Assembly (NCBI RefSeq): GCF_014197795.1
Contig: NZ_JACIGI010000001.1
Coordinates: forward strand, 112,213-176,212
Length of the DNA stretch: 64,000 nucleotides
Source: Roseospira goensis
Lineage (GTDB): Bacteria; Pseudomonadota; Alphaproteobacteria; Rhodospirillales; Rhodospirillaceae
Direction: 5' to 3'
Under the pieces are notes generated by a model that saw only the letters and a program-made list of their open reading frames with translations, ran no database searches and had not been told where the DNA came from. The position numbers and the translations under genes are program-made. The stretch's first letter is position 1, and the number at the start of each line of letters is the position of its first letter. Of the stretch, positions 16,639 to 25,521 are shown one piece after another.

Positions 16639-17832
16639 CTACCCCATCAGCGCGCGGGTGTGGGCGGCGATCATGGCCTCCTCGTTGGTGGGGATGACGT
16701 GGACCGCCACCGGCGCGTCGTCCTTGGAGACCCGGGTCTCGCCGGCCGCGTTGCGGGCCGGGTCGATGTGCACCCCCAGGAACGCCAGACCCTCGCACAC
16801 CCGGGCGCGCAGGCGGGCGTCGTTCTCGCCGATGCCGCCGGCGAACACCAGCGCGTCCAGCCCGCCCAGGACCGCCGCCTGAGCGCCGATCTCGCGCCGC
16901 ACCCGGGATTCGAAGTAGGCGATGGCGCCCAGCGCCTCGGGCGTGCCGACCTCCTCCAGGGTGCGCATGTCGTGGCTCAGGCCGGACAGCCCCTTGAGCC
17001 CCGAGTGCTTGTACAAGAGGTCGGAGATGCCCTTGGCGTTCATGCCCTTCTGTTCGATCAGGTAGAGCACCACGCCCGGATCGAGCTGCCCGCAGCGGGT
17101 GCCCATGGCGAGCCCGTCCAGGGCGGTGAAGCCCAGGGTGCAGTCGATGCTGCGGCCGTTCTCCATCGCGCACAGGCTGGCCCCGTTGCCCAGGTGGGCG
17201 ACGATCACCCGGCCGGCCAGGCGCTCCGGCGCGACCCGCGCCAGTTCCCCGGCGACGTACTCGTAGGACAGCCCGTGGAAGCCGTAGCGCCGTACACCCT
17301 CGCGGTACAGCTCTCGCGGTAGGGCATAGGTGTCGTTGACCCAGGGGTGGCGGCGGTGAAAGGCGGTGTCGAAGCAGGCCACCTCCAGCGCGTCGGGGAA
17401 CGCCTGGCGCGCCGCCTTGATGCCGCTGATGTTGTGCGGCTGGTGCAGCGGCGCCAGCGGGGTGTAGGTCTCCAGCCGGGCCAGCAGCTCGTCGTCGAGC
17501 ACCGCCGGCGCCGCCAGGTGTGGGCCGCCGTGCACCACGCGGTGGCCGATGGCGGCGACCTCCAGATCGCCCAGGTGCTCGCGCTTCCACGCCAGGATCA
17601 GGTCGAGGGCCTGCTTGTGGGTGCCGGGACCCTGACCGGGCGGCCAGCGGGTCTCCAGCAGCACGGCCCCCATGGGGTCCTTCAGCACCACGTGGGGCGC
17701 GTCGCCGACGCCCTCCACCTGACCGCGGGCGCGCTCTTCCAGCGCATCGCCGTCGCCCAGGTGCCAGAGTGAAATCTTCAGGCTCGACGAGCCCGCATTG
17801 AGGGTGAGGATGTGTCGGGAATCGGTCGTCAT
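16639..17832 (-). CDS. ackA: Acetate kinase
   Basis: The 397-residue product converts acetyl phosphate and ADP to acetate and ATP, or the reverse. Signatures are LTLNAGSSSLK at the N-terminus, IGHRVVHGG, CFDTAFH, RRYGFHGLSYEYV, HLGNGASLCA and FAGGIGEND. It lies 71 bp downstream of the phosphate acyltransferase fusion on the same strand, so both are probably co-transcribed and form the acetyl-CoA/acetate branch. Length and motifs are normal, with no missing residues. Confidence 0.97.
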   Translation of the reverse strand: MTTDSRHILTLNAGSSSLKISLWHLGDGDALEERARGQVEGVGDAPHVVLKDPMGAVLLETRWPPGQGPGTHKQALDLILAWKREHLGDLEVAAIGHRVVHGGPHLAAPAVLDDELLARLETYTPLAPLHQPHNISGIKAARQAFPDALEVACFDTAFHRRHPWVNDTYALPRELYREGVRRYGFHGLSYEYVAGELARVAPERLAGRVIVAHLGNGASLCAMENGRSIDCTLGFTALDGLAMGTRCGQLDPGVVLYLIEQKGMNAKGISDLLYKHSGLKGLSGLSHDMRTLEEVGTPEALGAIAYFESRVRREIGAQAAVLGGLDALVFAGGIGENDARLRARVCEGLAFLGVHIDPARNAAGETRVSKDDAPVAVHVIPTNEEAMIAAHTRALMG

Positions 17833-17903
17833 CGGCGTATCCGGGCCTGGAAGGGGACGGGCGCGGGGCGGCGGCGCGCCGGCGGGCGGCGCCGCCGGCG
17901 CCG

Positions 17904-19403
17904 CTACTGGGCGGCCTTCAGCGCGTGGTCGTCGGCGGCGAGGCGCGAGACCCCGCCGCTCTTCCAGTGCTGGTACAGCAGCGCCACGGCGCAGGAGACC
18001 AGCCGGGCCTTGTCGTTGTCGGCGCGGCTGGTGACCATCACCGGCACCTGGGCGCCCAGCACCAGCCCGGCGCTCTCGGCGTGGGCGATGAACGCCAGTT
18101 CCTTGGCCAGCATGTTGCCCGATTCCAGGTTGGGCACGACCAGCACCTCGGCGCGGCCGGCCACCAGCGAGGTGATGCCCTTGGTCTCGGCGGCGTGGAT
18201 GTCGATGGCGTTGTCCATCGCCAGCGGGCCGTCGACGATGCCGCCGGTGATCTGGCCGCGCTCGGCCATCTTGGACAGCACGGCGGCGTCCAGCGTCGAG
18301 GGGATCTTCGGGTTCACGGTCTCCACCGCCGACAGCACGCCCACCCGCGGCCGCTCCAGGCCCACGGCGCGGCCCAGGTCGATGGCGTTCTGGGTGATGT
18401 CCACCTTGGCGTCGAGGTCGGGCGCGATGTTGATGGCGGCATCGGAGATCAGCAGCAGGTGGTCCAGACCCGGCACGTCCATGACGAACACGTGGCTGAT
18501 GCGGCGCCCGGCGCGCAGGCCGCCGTCGCGCTTGGTGACGTGATGCAGCAGCACGTCGGTGTGCAGATGGCCCTTGAGCAGCGCCTGGGCGCGGCCCTTG
18601 TGCACCAGGGCGACGGCCTCGGCGGCGGCGCGGTCGTGGTCGGCCACGTCCAGGACCTCGCAGCCGTCCAGGGACCGCCCCATCTCGTCGGCCAGCGCGC
18701 GCATGCGGTCGGCGCGCCCGATCAGGACGGGCGCGATCAGGCCGCGCTCGGCCGCCATCAGGGCGCCGGCCAGGGCGGACTCCTCCTCCGGCGCCACCAC
18801 GGCGGTGGGCAGCGGCGGCAGGCCCTCGCACACCGACAGCAGGCGGTCGAAATGGCGGTGGCTCTCGACCAGCAGCCCGGGCAGGCCCGGGCCGGCGGTC
18901 TCCTGCCGTTCCGCCGGCGCCACCACCTCGGCGGTGCCGTCGCACAGCAGCGTGCCGCCCGCGCCGGCGTCGGTCGCGCCCTTGAGGACCTGGCACTTCA
19001 GGATCACCACGTGCCCCGGACGCTTGTCGGTCACGGTGACACGCACCGTGAGACGATCTCCGACATGGGCGCGGCCGTGGAACTGCAACGTCTGGCCCAG
19101 GTAGAGGGTGCCGAAGCCCGGCAGCATGTTGCCGAGCACGGCCGAGAACAGCGAGCCCACCCACATGCTGGGGGCCACGACCTGGCTTTCGTCGCCGTCG
19201 TTGGCCTGCGGCAAGTGGACCGGATTGAAGTTGCCCGAGGCGTGGGCGAAGATCACCATGTCGCGGGCGGTGCACAGGCGGTGCACCATGGCCTCGTCGC
19301 CGATGGCGATCTCGTCGTACAGGCGGCTGCTGGGGCCGCGCGCGGCGGCGGCACCCGCGCCGGTGCCGGGGGCGGACTCGGGCGAGAAACGGTCGGCTGT
19401 CAT
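17904..19403 (-). CDS. Bifunctional MaoC-like enoyl-CoA hydratase / phosphate acetyl(butyryl)transferase
   Basis: This 499-residue fusion has a MaoC hot-dog domain at about residues 25-150 (ARDMVIFAHASGNFNPVHL, with the catalytic Asp position replaced by Asn) and a Pta/Ptb domain at about 190-490. The latter has LLKGHLHTDVLLHHV, DITQNAIDLGRA and VVPNLESGNMLAKEL. The transferase swaps CoA and phosphate on short acyl groups and feeds AckA downstream. The start is supported by AAGGGAG before the ATG complementary to 19401-19403. In the hydratase part the usual D-x4-H is seen as N-F-N-P-V-H, so hydratase activity may be reduced; it could bind acyl-CoA only. A separate, intact PhaJ-like gene lies just upstream in the opposite direction. 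Confidence 0.93.
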   Translation of the reverse strand: MTADRFSPESAPGTGAGAAAARGPSSRLYDEIAIGDEAMVHRLCTARDMVIFAHASGNFNPVHLPQANDGDESQVVAPSMWVGSLFSAVLGNMLPGFGTLYLGQTLQFHGRAHVGDRLTVRVTVTDKRPGHVVILKCQVLKGATDAGAGGTLLCDGTAEVVAPAERQETAGPGLPGLLVESHRHFDRLLSVCEGLPPLPTAVVAPEEESALAGALMAAERGLIAPVLIGRADRMRALADEMGRSLDGCEVLDVADHDRAAAEAVALVHKGRAQALLKGHLHTDVLLHHVTKRDGGLRAGRRISHVFVMDVPGLDHLLLISDAAINIAPDLDAKVDITQNAIDLGRAVGLERPRVGVLSAVETVNPKIPSTLDAAVLSKMAERGQITGGIVDGPLAMDNAIDIHAAETKGITSLVAGRAEVLVVPNLESGNMLAKELAFIAHAESAGLVLGAQVPVMVTSRADNDKARLVSCAVALLYQHWKSGGVSRLAADDHALKAAQ

Positions 19404-19584
19404 GGCGGCTCCCTTCTGGATGCGGCTCGGGACAATGCTGCGGCGCACACTATCACTTTCGCGCTTGCGGAACCAATGACCGCTCCGTGGCGGCGGCGGC
19501 GTCCGGACGCTGCCTTGCACGGGGCGCATGTCGGCTCTACTGTGACGCAGCAATGCACACGGCACGCCAGGGGAGGGCCGCGCC

Positions 19585-20025
19585 ATGGAGGGAATCGTCC
19601 ACACCTATTTCGAGGATCTGGCGGTCGGCCAGTCGGCCAGTCTGGGCAAGACCATCACCGACGCCGATCTGGTGATGTTCGCCGGCGTCTCGGGCGATAC
19701 CAACCCGGCCCACATGGACGAGGAATACGCCGCCACCACCCTGTTCAAGGGGCGCATCGCCCACGGTCTGCTCAGCGGCGCGGTCATCTCGGCGCTGTTC
19801 GGCACCAAGTTCCCCGGGCCGGGCTGCATCTACGTCTCGCAGACCCTCAAGTTCAAGGCGCCGGTGCGCCCCGGCGACACCCTGCGGGTCACTGCCGAGG
19901 TCACGGCTCTGAACGAGGCCAAGAAAATGGCGACCTTCAAGACCATCGGCACGGTCGGCGCCACGGTCGTGGTGGAGGGCGAGGCGACCCTGATGGTGCC
20001 GTCGCGCGGCCCCGCCGGGGGCTGA
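19585..20025 (+). CDS. phaJ: (R)-specific enoyl-CoA hydratase (MaoC/PhaJ type)
   Basis: The 146-residue single hot-dog protein hydrates trans-2-enoyl-CoA to (R)-3-hydroxyacyl-CoA, supplying monomers for polyhydroxyalkanoate or fatty acid routes. The active-site motif FAGVSGDTNPAHMDEEYA contains the D-x4-H pair, and FKGRIAHGLLSGAVIS and VSQTLKFKAPVRPGDTL are typical. It starts with ATG at 19585 and is divergent from the MaoC-Pta gene over a 181-bp control region. PHA polymerase genes are not in the window, so the pathway is inferred. Confidence 0.92.
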   Translation: MEGIVHTYFEDLAVGQSASLGKTITDADLVMFAGVSGDTNPAHMDEEYAATTLFKGRIAHGLLSGAVISALFGTKFPGPGCIYVSQTLKFKAPVRPGDTLRVTAEVTALNEAKKMATFKTIGTVGATVVVEGEATLMVPSRGPAGG

Positions 20026-20056
20026 GCCCGCCGTCGGCGCCGGCACCGGATCCGGA

Positions 20057-20677
20057 TCAGAACGGGTTGGCGCTCGGCTTGGCCCCGCCGCGCCCGCCAC
20101 CGAACGGGTTGGCGCCGCCCCCGCCCCCGCCGCCACTGCGGGCCGCGATCCGCTCCAGGTCGTCGTAGCAGTCCACCCACTGGCGGAACGTGGCCATGGT
20201 GCCGTTCAGGTTCACCGGCCAGGTCGCGCCCTGAGGGAACACGATTGCCATTTCCCACGAGCGCGCCCAGCGTTCCAGGAACGCCAGCGCCCCGGATTCG
20301 TTGGACGACAGGTCGCCGACCACGGCCGAGCGGTCGACCGCGCTGACCGGGAACGAGAAGTCGCGGCCGCCGAATCGGAAGCTGACCCAGGACTCCTGGC
20401 CCTGCTCCAGAACCCAGGCCGGATCGGTGATGTAGAAGCCGACGAAGTCGTTGGCGTTGGCGAAGATGTGGAACTCCGAGCCGTCGTCCCAGTAGGTCTC
20501 CATCGAGCAGTTCATACCGTCAGCCGGGTCGAGGTCGTAGGTCAGGGTCCAGGCCCCCTCGGCCCGCGCCGGCGTGAGCGCGGCCGCGCCCCACAGCAGG
20601 CCCAGGGCGAGGACCGCGATGGCGGCGGCGGTGACGGCGCCGGCCCGGCCGGCGTGACGAGACTCGATCCCAGGCAT
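20057..20677 (-). CDS. Exported protein of unknown function with glycine-rich NPF tail
   Basis: The 206-residue product has a signal peptide (AGAVTAAAIAVLALGLLWGAAAL, cleavage near ARA-EG) and an AGGAGG ribosome site that fixes the ATG at 20675-20677. The mature part (ADGMNCSMETYWDDGSEFH, FRFGGRDFSFPVSAVDR, RWVDCYDDLERI) is a compact beta-rich domain with two Cys, perhaps a disulfide. The last about 30 residues are a poly-Gly spacer holding two ANPF motifs. I do not recognise the family. Periplasmic location is likely. Convergent with phaJ, divergent from the SOUL gene. Confidence 0.8.
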   Translation of the reverse strand: MPGIESRHAGRAGAVTAAAIAVLALGLLWGAAALTPARAEGAWTLTYDLDPADGMNCSMETYWDDGSEFHIFANANDFVGFYITDPAWVLEQGQESWVSFRFGGRDFSFPVSAVDRSAVVGDLSSNESGALAFLERWARSWEMAIVFPQGATWPVNLNGTMATFRQWVDCYDDLERIAARSGGGGGGGANPFGGGRGGAKPSANPF

Positions 20678-20912
20678 GGCGTCCTCCTGTCCCTCGGTTC
20701 CCTGTCCCCAGTCTCCTGCCGGCGTCATCGCGCTGACGGTTGCGCCGGCCACATCAATCGGTCCGTCACCGTAACATGCCCGGCCGCGCCGGGGGACCCG
20801 CAATGAACCCGCGACGGGGGCAGGGGCGCCGCCGCCGGCCACCGATCCAGAGCGCACGGGGCCACGTACCCCAAAACACAATACCCCTTCCTCAGGCATG
20901 GGATGACAGACG

Positions 20913-21554
20913 ATGGCCGGACGTTCGCTTTTCGGGGTCAGCTCGCGGATCGAGCAGCCGACGTACGAGGTCGTGGACACCCTCGACGACGCCACCGAGG
21001 TGCGCCGCTACGCACCGCGCCTCGCCGCCGAGGCCCGCCTGCCCGGCGGCGACGGCACCATGGCGCGGGGCCGGGCGTTCCGCATCCTGTTCGACTACAT
21101 CGCCGGGGCCAACACCGGGGGCCGCAAGATCGCCATGACCACCCCGGTCGAGAGCGGCCGCCGGTCCGGGCAGCGCATCGCCATGACGACGCCCGTCGAG
21201 ACCGCCGCCGGTCCGGGCCGCGGCGGGGGCGGATACGCCATGCGGTTCTTCCTGCCGGCGTCGTTCACCCTGGAGACCGCGCCGGCGCCCACCGACGACC
21301 GGGTCGCGCTGGTGGAGATTCCGGCCGCCACGGTGGCGGTGCGGCGCTTCACCGGGCTGCGCGGGACCCCGATGGTGGACCGCCAGAAGGCTAAGCTGCG
21401 CCAGACGCTGGCGCGCGCCGCCGACCGCTGGCAGGCCCAGGGCACGCCGGTGGCCTGGTTCTACGATCCGCCGATGACGCTGCCGTTCCTGCGCCGCAAC
21501 GAGGTGGCGGTGACGGTGGCGCCGACCCCCCGGACGACCCCGGACGCGGCCTGA
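20913..21554 (+). CDS. SOUL family heme-binding protein
   Basis: The 213-residue protein matches the SOUL/HBP family: EQPTYEVVDTLDDATEVRRYAPRLAAEA at the N-terminus (given here in parts: EQPTYEVV, EVRRYAPRLAAE), FDYIAGANTGGRKIAMTTPVE, a second IAMTTPVE, and the C-terminal VAWFYDPPMTLPFLRRNEV. The paired KIAMTTPV motifs are normal for the bacterial branch. It probably binds heme or a related tetrapyrrole. No signal peptide, so cytoplasmic. Confidence 0.92.
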   Translation: MAGRSLFGVSSRIEQPTYEVVDTLDDATEVRRYAPRLAAEARLPGGDGTMARGRAFRILFDYIAGANTGGRKIAMTTPVESGRRSGQRIAMTTPVETAAGPGRGGGGYAMRFFLPASFTLETAPAPTDDRVALVEIPAATVAVRRFTGLRGTPMVDRQKAKLRQTLARAADRWQAQGTPVAWFYDPPMTLPFLRRNEVAVTVAPTPRTTPDAA

Positions 21555-21701
21555 TCGCGGGCCCGGACGCGGCGGCGCGGGCGCCCTCGGCGGTCACAAT
21601 TCTGATACGCTCCGGCATCAAAAAAGTCTTGCGCGCTCTGGCGGTTAGCGGCAGATTCTAGGACATGGCATTCACGCGCATTGGCAGGAGCGCACCAGTC
21701 C

Positions 21702-22001
21702 ATGATTCTGATCCGTTTCCTCGGTTGGATCATGATCGTCGTCGCGTCCGTGGCCGCCTCGGCCGAGGCCGTGCTGGCCCTCGGTCCCGGCGCCCGGCCC
21801 GCCCTCGCCACCGGCGAGATCTGGACCCTGCTGTCGGGCGTCCCGGCCCGCACCGCCGGGGCCCCCGATCACTGGCTGGAGGTCATGGCGGCCAGCGTCA
21901 TGCTGCTGCCGGCGTGGCTGGCGATCGGCCTGCTCGGCCTGGGGTTCGTGCTGATCGGACGGTGGCGCCGCCGCAAGCCGCGCCTGTCCAGCTTCGGCTG
22001 A
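21702..22001 (+). CDS. Small inner-membrane protein, two spans, unknown function
   Basis: The 99-residue protein has two hydrophobic segments (about residues 1-28 and 60-85) and an Arg/Lys-rich C-terminal tail (GRWRRRKPRLSSFG) that should face the cytoplasm. The ATG at 21702 follows GGCAGGAG. A run of AAAAAAG 70 bp upstream marks an AT-richer leader. It ends 55 bp before the convergent TelA-like gene. No family recognised. Confidence 0.75.
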   Translation: MILIRFLGWIMIVVASVAASAEAVLALGPGARPALATGEIWTLLSGVPARTAGAPDHWLEVMAASVMLLPAWLAIGLLGLGFVLIGRWRRRKPRLSSFG

Positions 22002-22056
22002 TCCGGTCCTTGCGCCGTTGGTCAGGAAGCGCGGCCGACGACGGCCGATGGCTGGA

Positions 22057-23175
22057 TCAGCCGGCGGCCGCGACGCGGGCGACTCGGTCGGCGAAGCTGC
22101 GCGTGGCCTCCTGAAGGCGGGCACGGCTCTCGGCGCGGTAGGCCATGGCCTCCCTGGCGCGCTCATCCAGCCGCTCGATGGAGCCGGCGACGTCGTCCAT
22201 CATCTTCAGCAGCACGTCGGTCGAGACCCCACCCTCGCGCATCTGCTCGGCCATCAGGTCGGCGTTGTATTCGAGCTGGCCGGCGACCTGACCGATGATC
22301 TCGTCGGTCATCTGCCGGGTGGCCTTCAGGTTCTCCAGCCGCCGGCCCTGGCGCGCCTGCTGCACGAAGAGGGCGATCTGCTGGCGGATGGCGGGGATGA
22401 ACTGGGTCAGGGCGGTACCCAGTTCCTCCATCACCACGCGTTCCATTTTCAGGGTCTGGTAGACCGTGGGAATGGTGGTGCCCATGATCGAGCGTGTCTT
22501 GGTCAGGTTGGTCACCACCCGGTCCCAGTGGTCGAGCCGGGCCTGCCATTCGCGCTGTTCCATCGCGTCCATGAGCTGCTCGGTCTCGCTGCCGCGGGCC
22601 GTCGGCTGGCCGGCGTTGGCCGGTCCCTGGGCGCGCCACTGCTCCAGCTTGCGGTGACCGGCCTCCACGTGCAGGGCCAGTTCGCGGAACGCGGCGGTGA
22701 CCTCCTGGCCCATGGTGGCCAGGGTTTGGATGGCGATGGCGCTCTCGCGCTGATCGGTTTCGAGCTGGGCCACCACCCGGTCGACGGTGCCGCGCGCGGA
22801 TTCGAACCTCTGGCGGAACTTCTCCAGTTCCTTGTGGAAGCTGAACATCAGCTTGCCGACCAGGCCGTGGTTGTCCTTGCGCAGCCGGTCGGCGCCCAGG
22901 CCCTTGTAGAGCATCTGCAACTCGACCAGCTTGTCGTGCACGCCGTCCAGTTCCGAGGCGGTGACGTGCTCCAGCACCCGGTTGCTGTAGTCCGACGCCA
23001 GTCGCGCCGGGCCGGCGGCGAAGCGGTCCGGATCCATGGCGTCCATCTCGGCCATGATCTCGTCGATGCGCCGCGCGGTCTCGGCGTCGGTCGGGTCGGG
23101 CGCGCGGGCCGCTTCCGCCCCCAAGTGTTCGATGGCCTCGGCCTCGCGGCCGCCGAGCTGGACAACCCCACTCAT
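22057..23175 (-). CDS. TelA/KlaA-like toxic anion resistance protein
   Basis: The 372-residue protein is almost wholly helical and coiled-coil. LMFSFHKELEKFRQRFES, REFELAL-type heptads, KTRSIMGTTIPTVYQTLKMERVV and FIPAIRQQIALFVQQARQ are typical of the TelA family found with tellurite or other stress loci. The biochemical role of the family is unknown; it is thought to act at the membrane or cell envelope. Start fixed by GGAAGGGAAG before the ATG complementary to 23173-23175. No ter genes are nearby, so the resistance label should not be taken literally. Confidence 0.88.
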   Translation of the reverse strand: MSGVVQLGGREAEAIEHLGAEAARAPDPTDAETARRIDEIMAEMDAMDPDRFAAGPARLASDYSNRVLEHVTASELDGVHDKLVELQMLYKGLGADRLRKDNHGLVGKLMFSFHKELEKFRQRFESARGTVDRVVAQLETDQRESAIAIQTLATMGQEVTAAFRELALHVEAGHRKLEQWRAQGPANAGQPTARGSETEQLMDAMEQREWQARLDHWDRVVTNLTKTRSIMGTTIPTVYQTLKMERVVMEELGTALTQFIPAIRQQIALFVQQARQGRRLENLKATRQMTDEIIGQVAGQLEYNADLMAEQMREGGVSTDVLLKMMDDVAGSIERLDERAREAMAYRAESRARLQEATRSFADRVARVAAAG

Positions 23176-23295
23176 GCGTGCGCTTCCCTTCCGTGACGAC
23201 GTGCCGGGACTGTAGCGCAGCCGGCGCCGCGACACCATGGGCGCGCTGCGGCGCCGCCTTGCTGGGGGCGTTCCGCACGCCCCCTCCCGCCGCCG

Positions 23296-24225
23296 TCAGG
23301 CCGGCGCGGTCGCGCGCGCCCAGGCCACCAGCGCCGCCAGCCCCTCGGCCAGCGGGGTTTCGGCGGTCATGCCCAAGGTTTCGTGCAGCCGCGCCGGATC
23401 GCCCACGCTGTGCCGGATGTCGCCGACACGGGCCGGGCCGTGCGAGACCCGCGGCGTCACGCCGATGACCCTGGCCAGGGTGTGGGACAGTTCCAGGACG
23501 CTGGTCGAACGGCCGGTGCAGACGTTGGTCACCGGGGCGTCCAGGGCGGCGGCGCCGAGCGCGGCGCGCAGCGCGCGAACCACGTCGGCCACCGCCACGA
23601 AGTCGCGCGACTGGGCGCCGTCGCCGTGGACGACGATCGGGCGGTCGGCGAGCAGGCGGTCGCAGAACACGCTCACCACGCCCGAGTACGGCGAGCGCGG
23701 GTCCTGGCGCGGACCGTAGACATTGAAGAACCGCAGGCCGTGGGTCGGCACCCCGTGCACGCCGCCGGCGACACGCGCGTGCAGCTCCGAGGCCAGCTTG
23801 TCGGCACCGTAGGCGGTCAACGGCCGCAACAGGGCATCCTCCGCCTGCGGCAGGGCGATCGGGTCGCCGTACACCGCCGCCGACGAGGCGTAGACCACCG
23901 GGACGCCGTGGTCGCGCGCGGCCTCGAACACCGCGATGGTGCCGCGCGCGTTGACGTCGTGGCAGCCGGCCCAGTCCTCGGTGCCGCGCTGCACCGAAGC
24001 GACGGCGGCAAGATGAAAGCAGCCGTCGAGGCCGCGCCACAGGTCGGGGTGGGCGCCGATGCGGTTGATGTCGTCCACCACCAGGGGTGCGTCCGCCGGC
24101 AGGTTCTCGCGCCGCCCCGTGGACAGATCGTCGAGCACCGCGACCGCGTGGCCGTCGCTGTGCAGGGCCTCGACCAGATGGGAGCCGATGAAGCCGGCCC
24201 CGCCCGTGACCAGATAGCGCGCCAT
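23296..24225 (-). CDS. NAD-dependent sugar-nucleotide epimerase/dehydratase (GalE-like)
   Basis: The 309-residue SDR protein has the NAD motif VTGGAGFIGSHLVEAL at residue 6, VLDDLSTGRREN, the catalytic Ser-Ser and YGADK (Tyr-x3-Lys), and LRFFNVYGPRQDP. These mark the extended SDR group of UDP-glucose/UDP-GlcNAc 4-epimerases. It probably supplies an activated sugar for lipopolysaccharide or exopolysaccharide, but no glycosyltransferases are adjacent, so the substrate is open. It lies 42 bp downstream of the coq7 stop on the same strand. Confidence 0.92.
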   Translation of the reverse strand: MARYLVTGGAGFIGSHLVEALHSDGHAVAVLDDLSTGRRENLPADAPLVVDDINRIGAHPDLWRGLDGCFHLAAVASVQRGTEDWAGCHDVNARGTIAVFEAARDHGVPVVYASSAAVYGDPIALPQAEDALLRPLTAYGADKLASELHARVAGGVHGVPTHGLRFFNVYGPRQDPRSPYSGVVSVFCDRLLADRPIVVHGDGAQSRDFVAVADVVRALRAALGAAALDAPVTNVCTGRSTSVLELSHTLARVIGVTPRVSHGPARVGDIRHSVGDPARLHETLGMTAETPLAEGLAALVAWARATAPA

Positions 24226-24267
24226 GGTCGGTTGGCCCCCCCTCTTTTCGACCGGACCGTGGCCGGG

Positions 24268-24879
24268 TCAGAGTCGCTCGGACACCCAGATGGCCAGCCG
24301 CGAGCCGCCCTTGATGAAGCCGGACAGCACGGGATAGGCCGGCGCCCCCTCGGCCCCGTTGCGCAGGCCGATGTCGCGGTGCTCCAGCTCCTCGGCCCGG
24401 AAGCGTTCGATGGTCTCGCGCAGCGGCGCCTCGTCGTCGCCCAGGGACTCGGCCTGAGCCTTGTAATGGCCGTCGATGGCCTCTTCGACCGCCACCGTGC
24501 AGGCCATCGCCGCCTTCTCGCCCATCAGTGCGGTGCCGGCCCCGAGCGCGAAGCCCAGTGCGTGCCACACCGGGGTCATCAGGGTGGGGCGGACGCGACG
24601 CTGGCGGATCAGGTCGTTGAAGGTGTCCAGGTGAACCTGCTCCTGGTCGCGCATGTGCTTGAGCACCGCGGCGTTGGCGGTGCGCCGACCGAGAACCGCC
24701 ATCTGGCCCTCGTAGATCCGCACCGCCCCGTACTCGCCGGCCTGGTCGACGCGGATCAGGCGCTCCAGGGTCGCGCGCGGCGTGCGGTCGCCGGGCAGGC
24801 GGCGCGCCCCGGTGCGCCGGTGCGGCGGGACATCGGCGCGGGGTGGCGGGGCGGTGTCTGTCGCGGTGTCGTGGGTCAT
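24268..24879 (-). CDS. coq7: Demethoxyubiquinone hydroxylase Coq7
   Basis: The 203-residue protein is a di-iron monooxygenase performing the penultimate hydroxylation in ubiquinone synthesis. The six ligands are visible: Glu in DQAGEYGAVRIYEGQ, Glu/His in MRDQEQVHLDTF, Glu in VEEAIDGHYKAQ and Glu/His in RAEELEHRDIGL. The first about 45 residues are a Pro/Arg-rich extension. Its ATG overlaps the dsbB stop by four bases, so the two are translationally coupled; DsbB uses the ubiquinone that Coq7 helps to make. Confidence 0.95.
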   Translation of the reverse strand: MTHDTATDTAPPPRADVPPHRRTGARRLPGDRTPRATLERLIRVDQAGEYGAVRIYEGQMAVLGRRTANAAVLKHMRDQEQVHLDTFNDLIRQRRVRPTLMTPVWHALGFALGAGTALMGEKAAMACTVAVEEAIDGHYKAQAESLGDDEAPLRETIERFRAEELEHRDIGLRNGAEGAPAYPVLSGFIKGGSRLAIWVSERL

Positions 24880-25409
24880 CGGTCTCTCCAGCACGCCGGC
24901 TGGCGGACCGCCCATGCGGCCAGGGTCGCCAGCCCGAGGGACAGGATCATGTTGTAACCGGCCAGCGAGATCCCGAACAGGGACCACGGCACGGCGTCGC
25001 AGGGCACCACCTCCGGCGCGTCCAGGGCGCTGCGCAGGTCGGAGAGGTTGGTGGACAGGCTGGGCGGCGGCGCGCCCTCGCCGCCGCACTGCTCGGTGCC
25101 GGCCCACCAGTGCTGCTCCACGCCCACATGATAGCCGGCCAGCAGCGCCCCGGACAGGAACACGACGCCGATCACGGCGGTCAGGCCGCGCGCCCATGGC
25201 GTCGGCAGCCGCGGCCACGCCGCCAGCGCCCCCAGAGCGGCCGCGATCGCCGGCGGAAACCGCTGGTAGACGCACAGGATGCACGGCGGGATGCCGCCGA
25301 CATGCTCGATGATGAGGGCACCGGAGAGCAGGCTGGCGCCGGCCAGCAGGAACAGCAGGGGCAGGGTACGCGGACCGCCCGGGGCGGTGGTGGCAAGGGA
25401 GGCGCTCAT
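24876..25409 (-). CDS. dsbB: Disulfide bond formation protein B
   Basis: The 177-residue inner-membrane protein reoxidises DsbA and passes electrons to ubiquinone. There are four membrane spans. The first periplasmic pair is C43-I-L-C46 in PPCILCVYQRFPP with the Arg next to the quinone site, and the second pair is C108 (EQCGG) and C137 (VPCDAVPWS). All four catalytic cysteines are present. It is the upstream gene of a coupled dsbB-coq7 pair. Confidence 0.95.
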   Translation of the reverse strand: MSASLATTAPGGPRTLPLLFLLAGASLLSGALIIEHVGGIPPCILCVYQRFPPAIAAALGALAAWPRLPTPWARGLTAVIGVVFLSGALLAGYHVGVEQHWWAGTEQCGGEGAPPPSLSTNLSDLRSALDAPEVVPCDAVPWSLFGISLAGYNMILSLGLATLAAWAVRQPACWRDR

Positions 25410-25521
25410 GGACGGCCAGTGTGGCGTGGGGGATCCGCTGCGGTGCGGACTCGGAGGTGTCCTGAAGGGTGGGGCGGCGGTCCGCCGAAGGCAAGGGGGA
25501 AGACGGCGCCGCCCCCCCGGG

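Noticed and set aside
20997-21207. Internal duplication in the SOUL protein (two KIAMTTPV-type motifs)
   Set aside because: Paired IAMT.PV motifs are normal for bacterial SOUL proteins.
22057-23175. Tellurite resistance island
   Set aside because: Only the TelA-like gene is present; no terZABCDE-type genes flank it, and neighbours are housekeeping genes.
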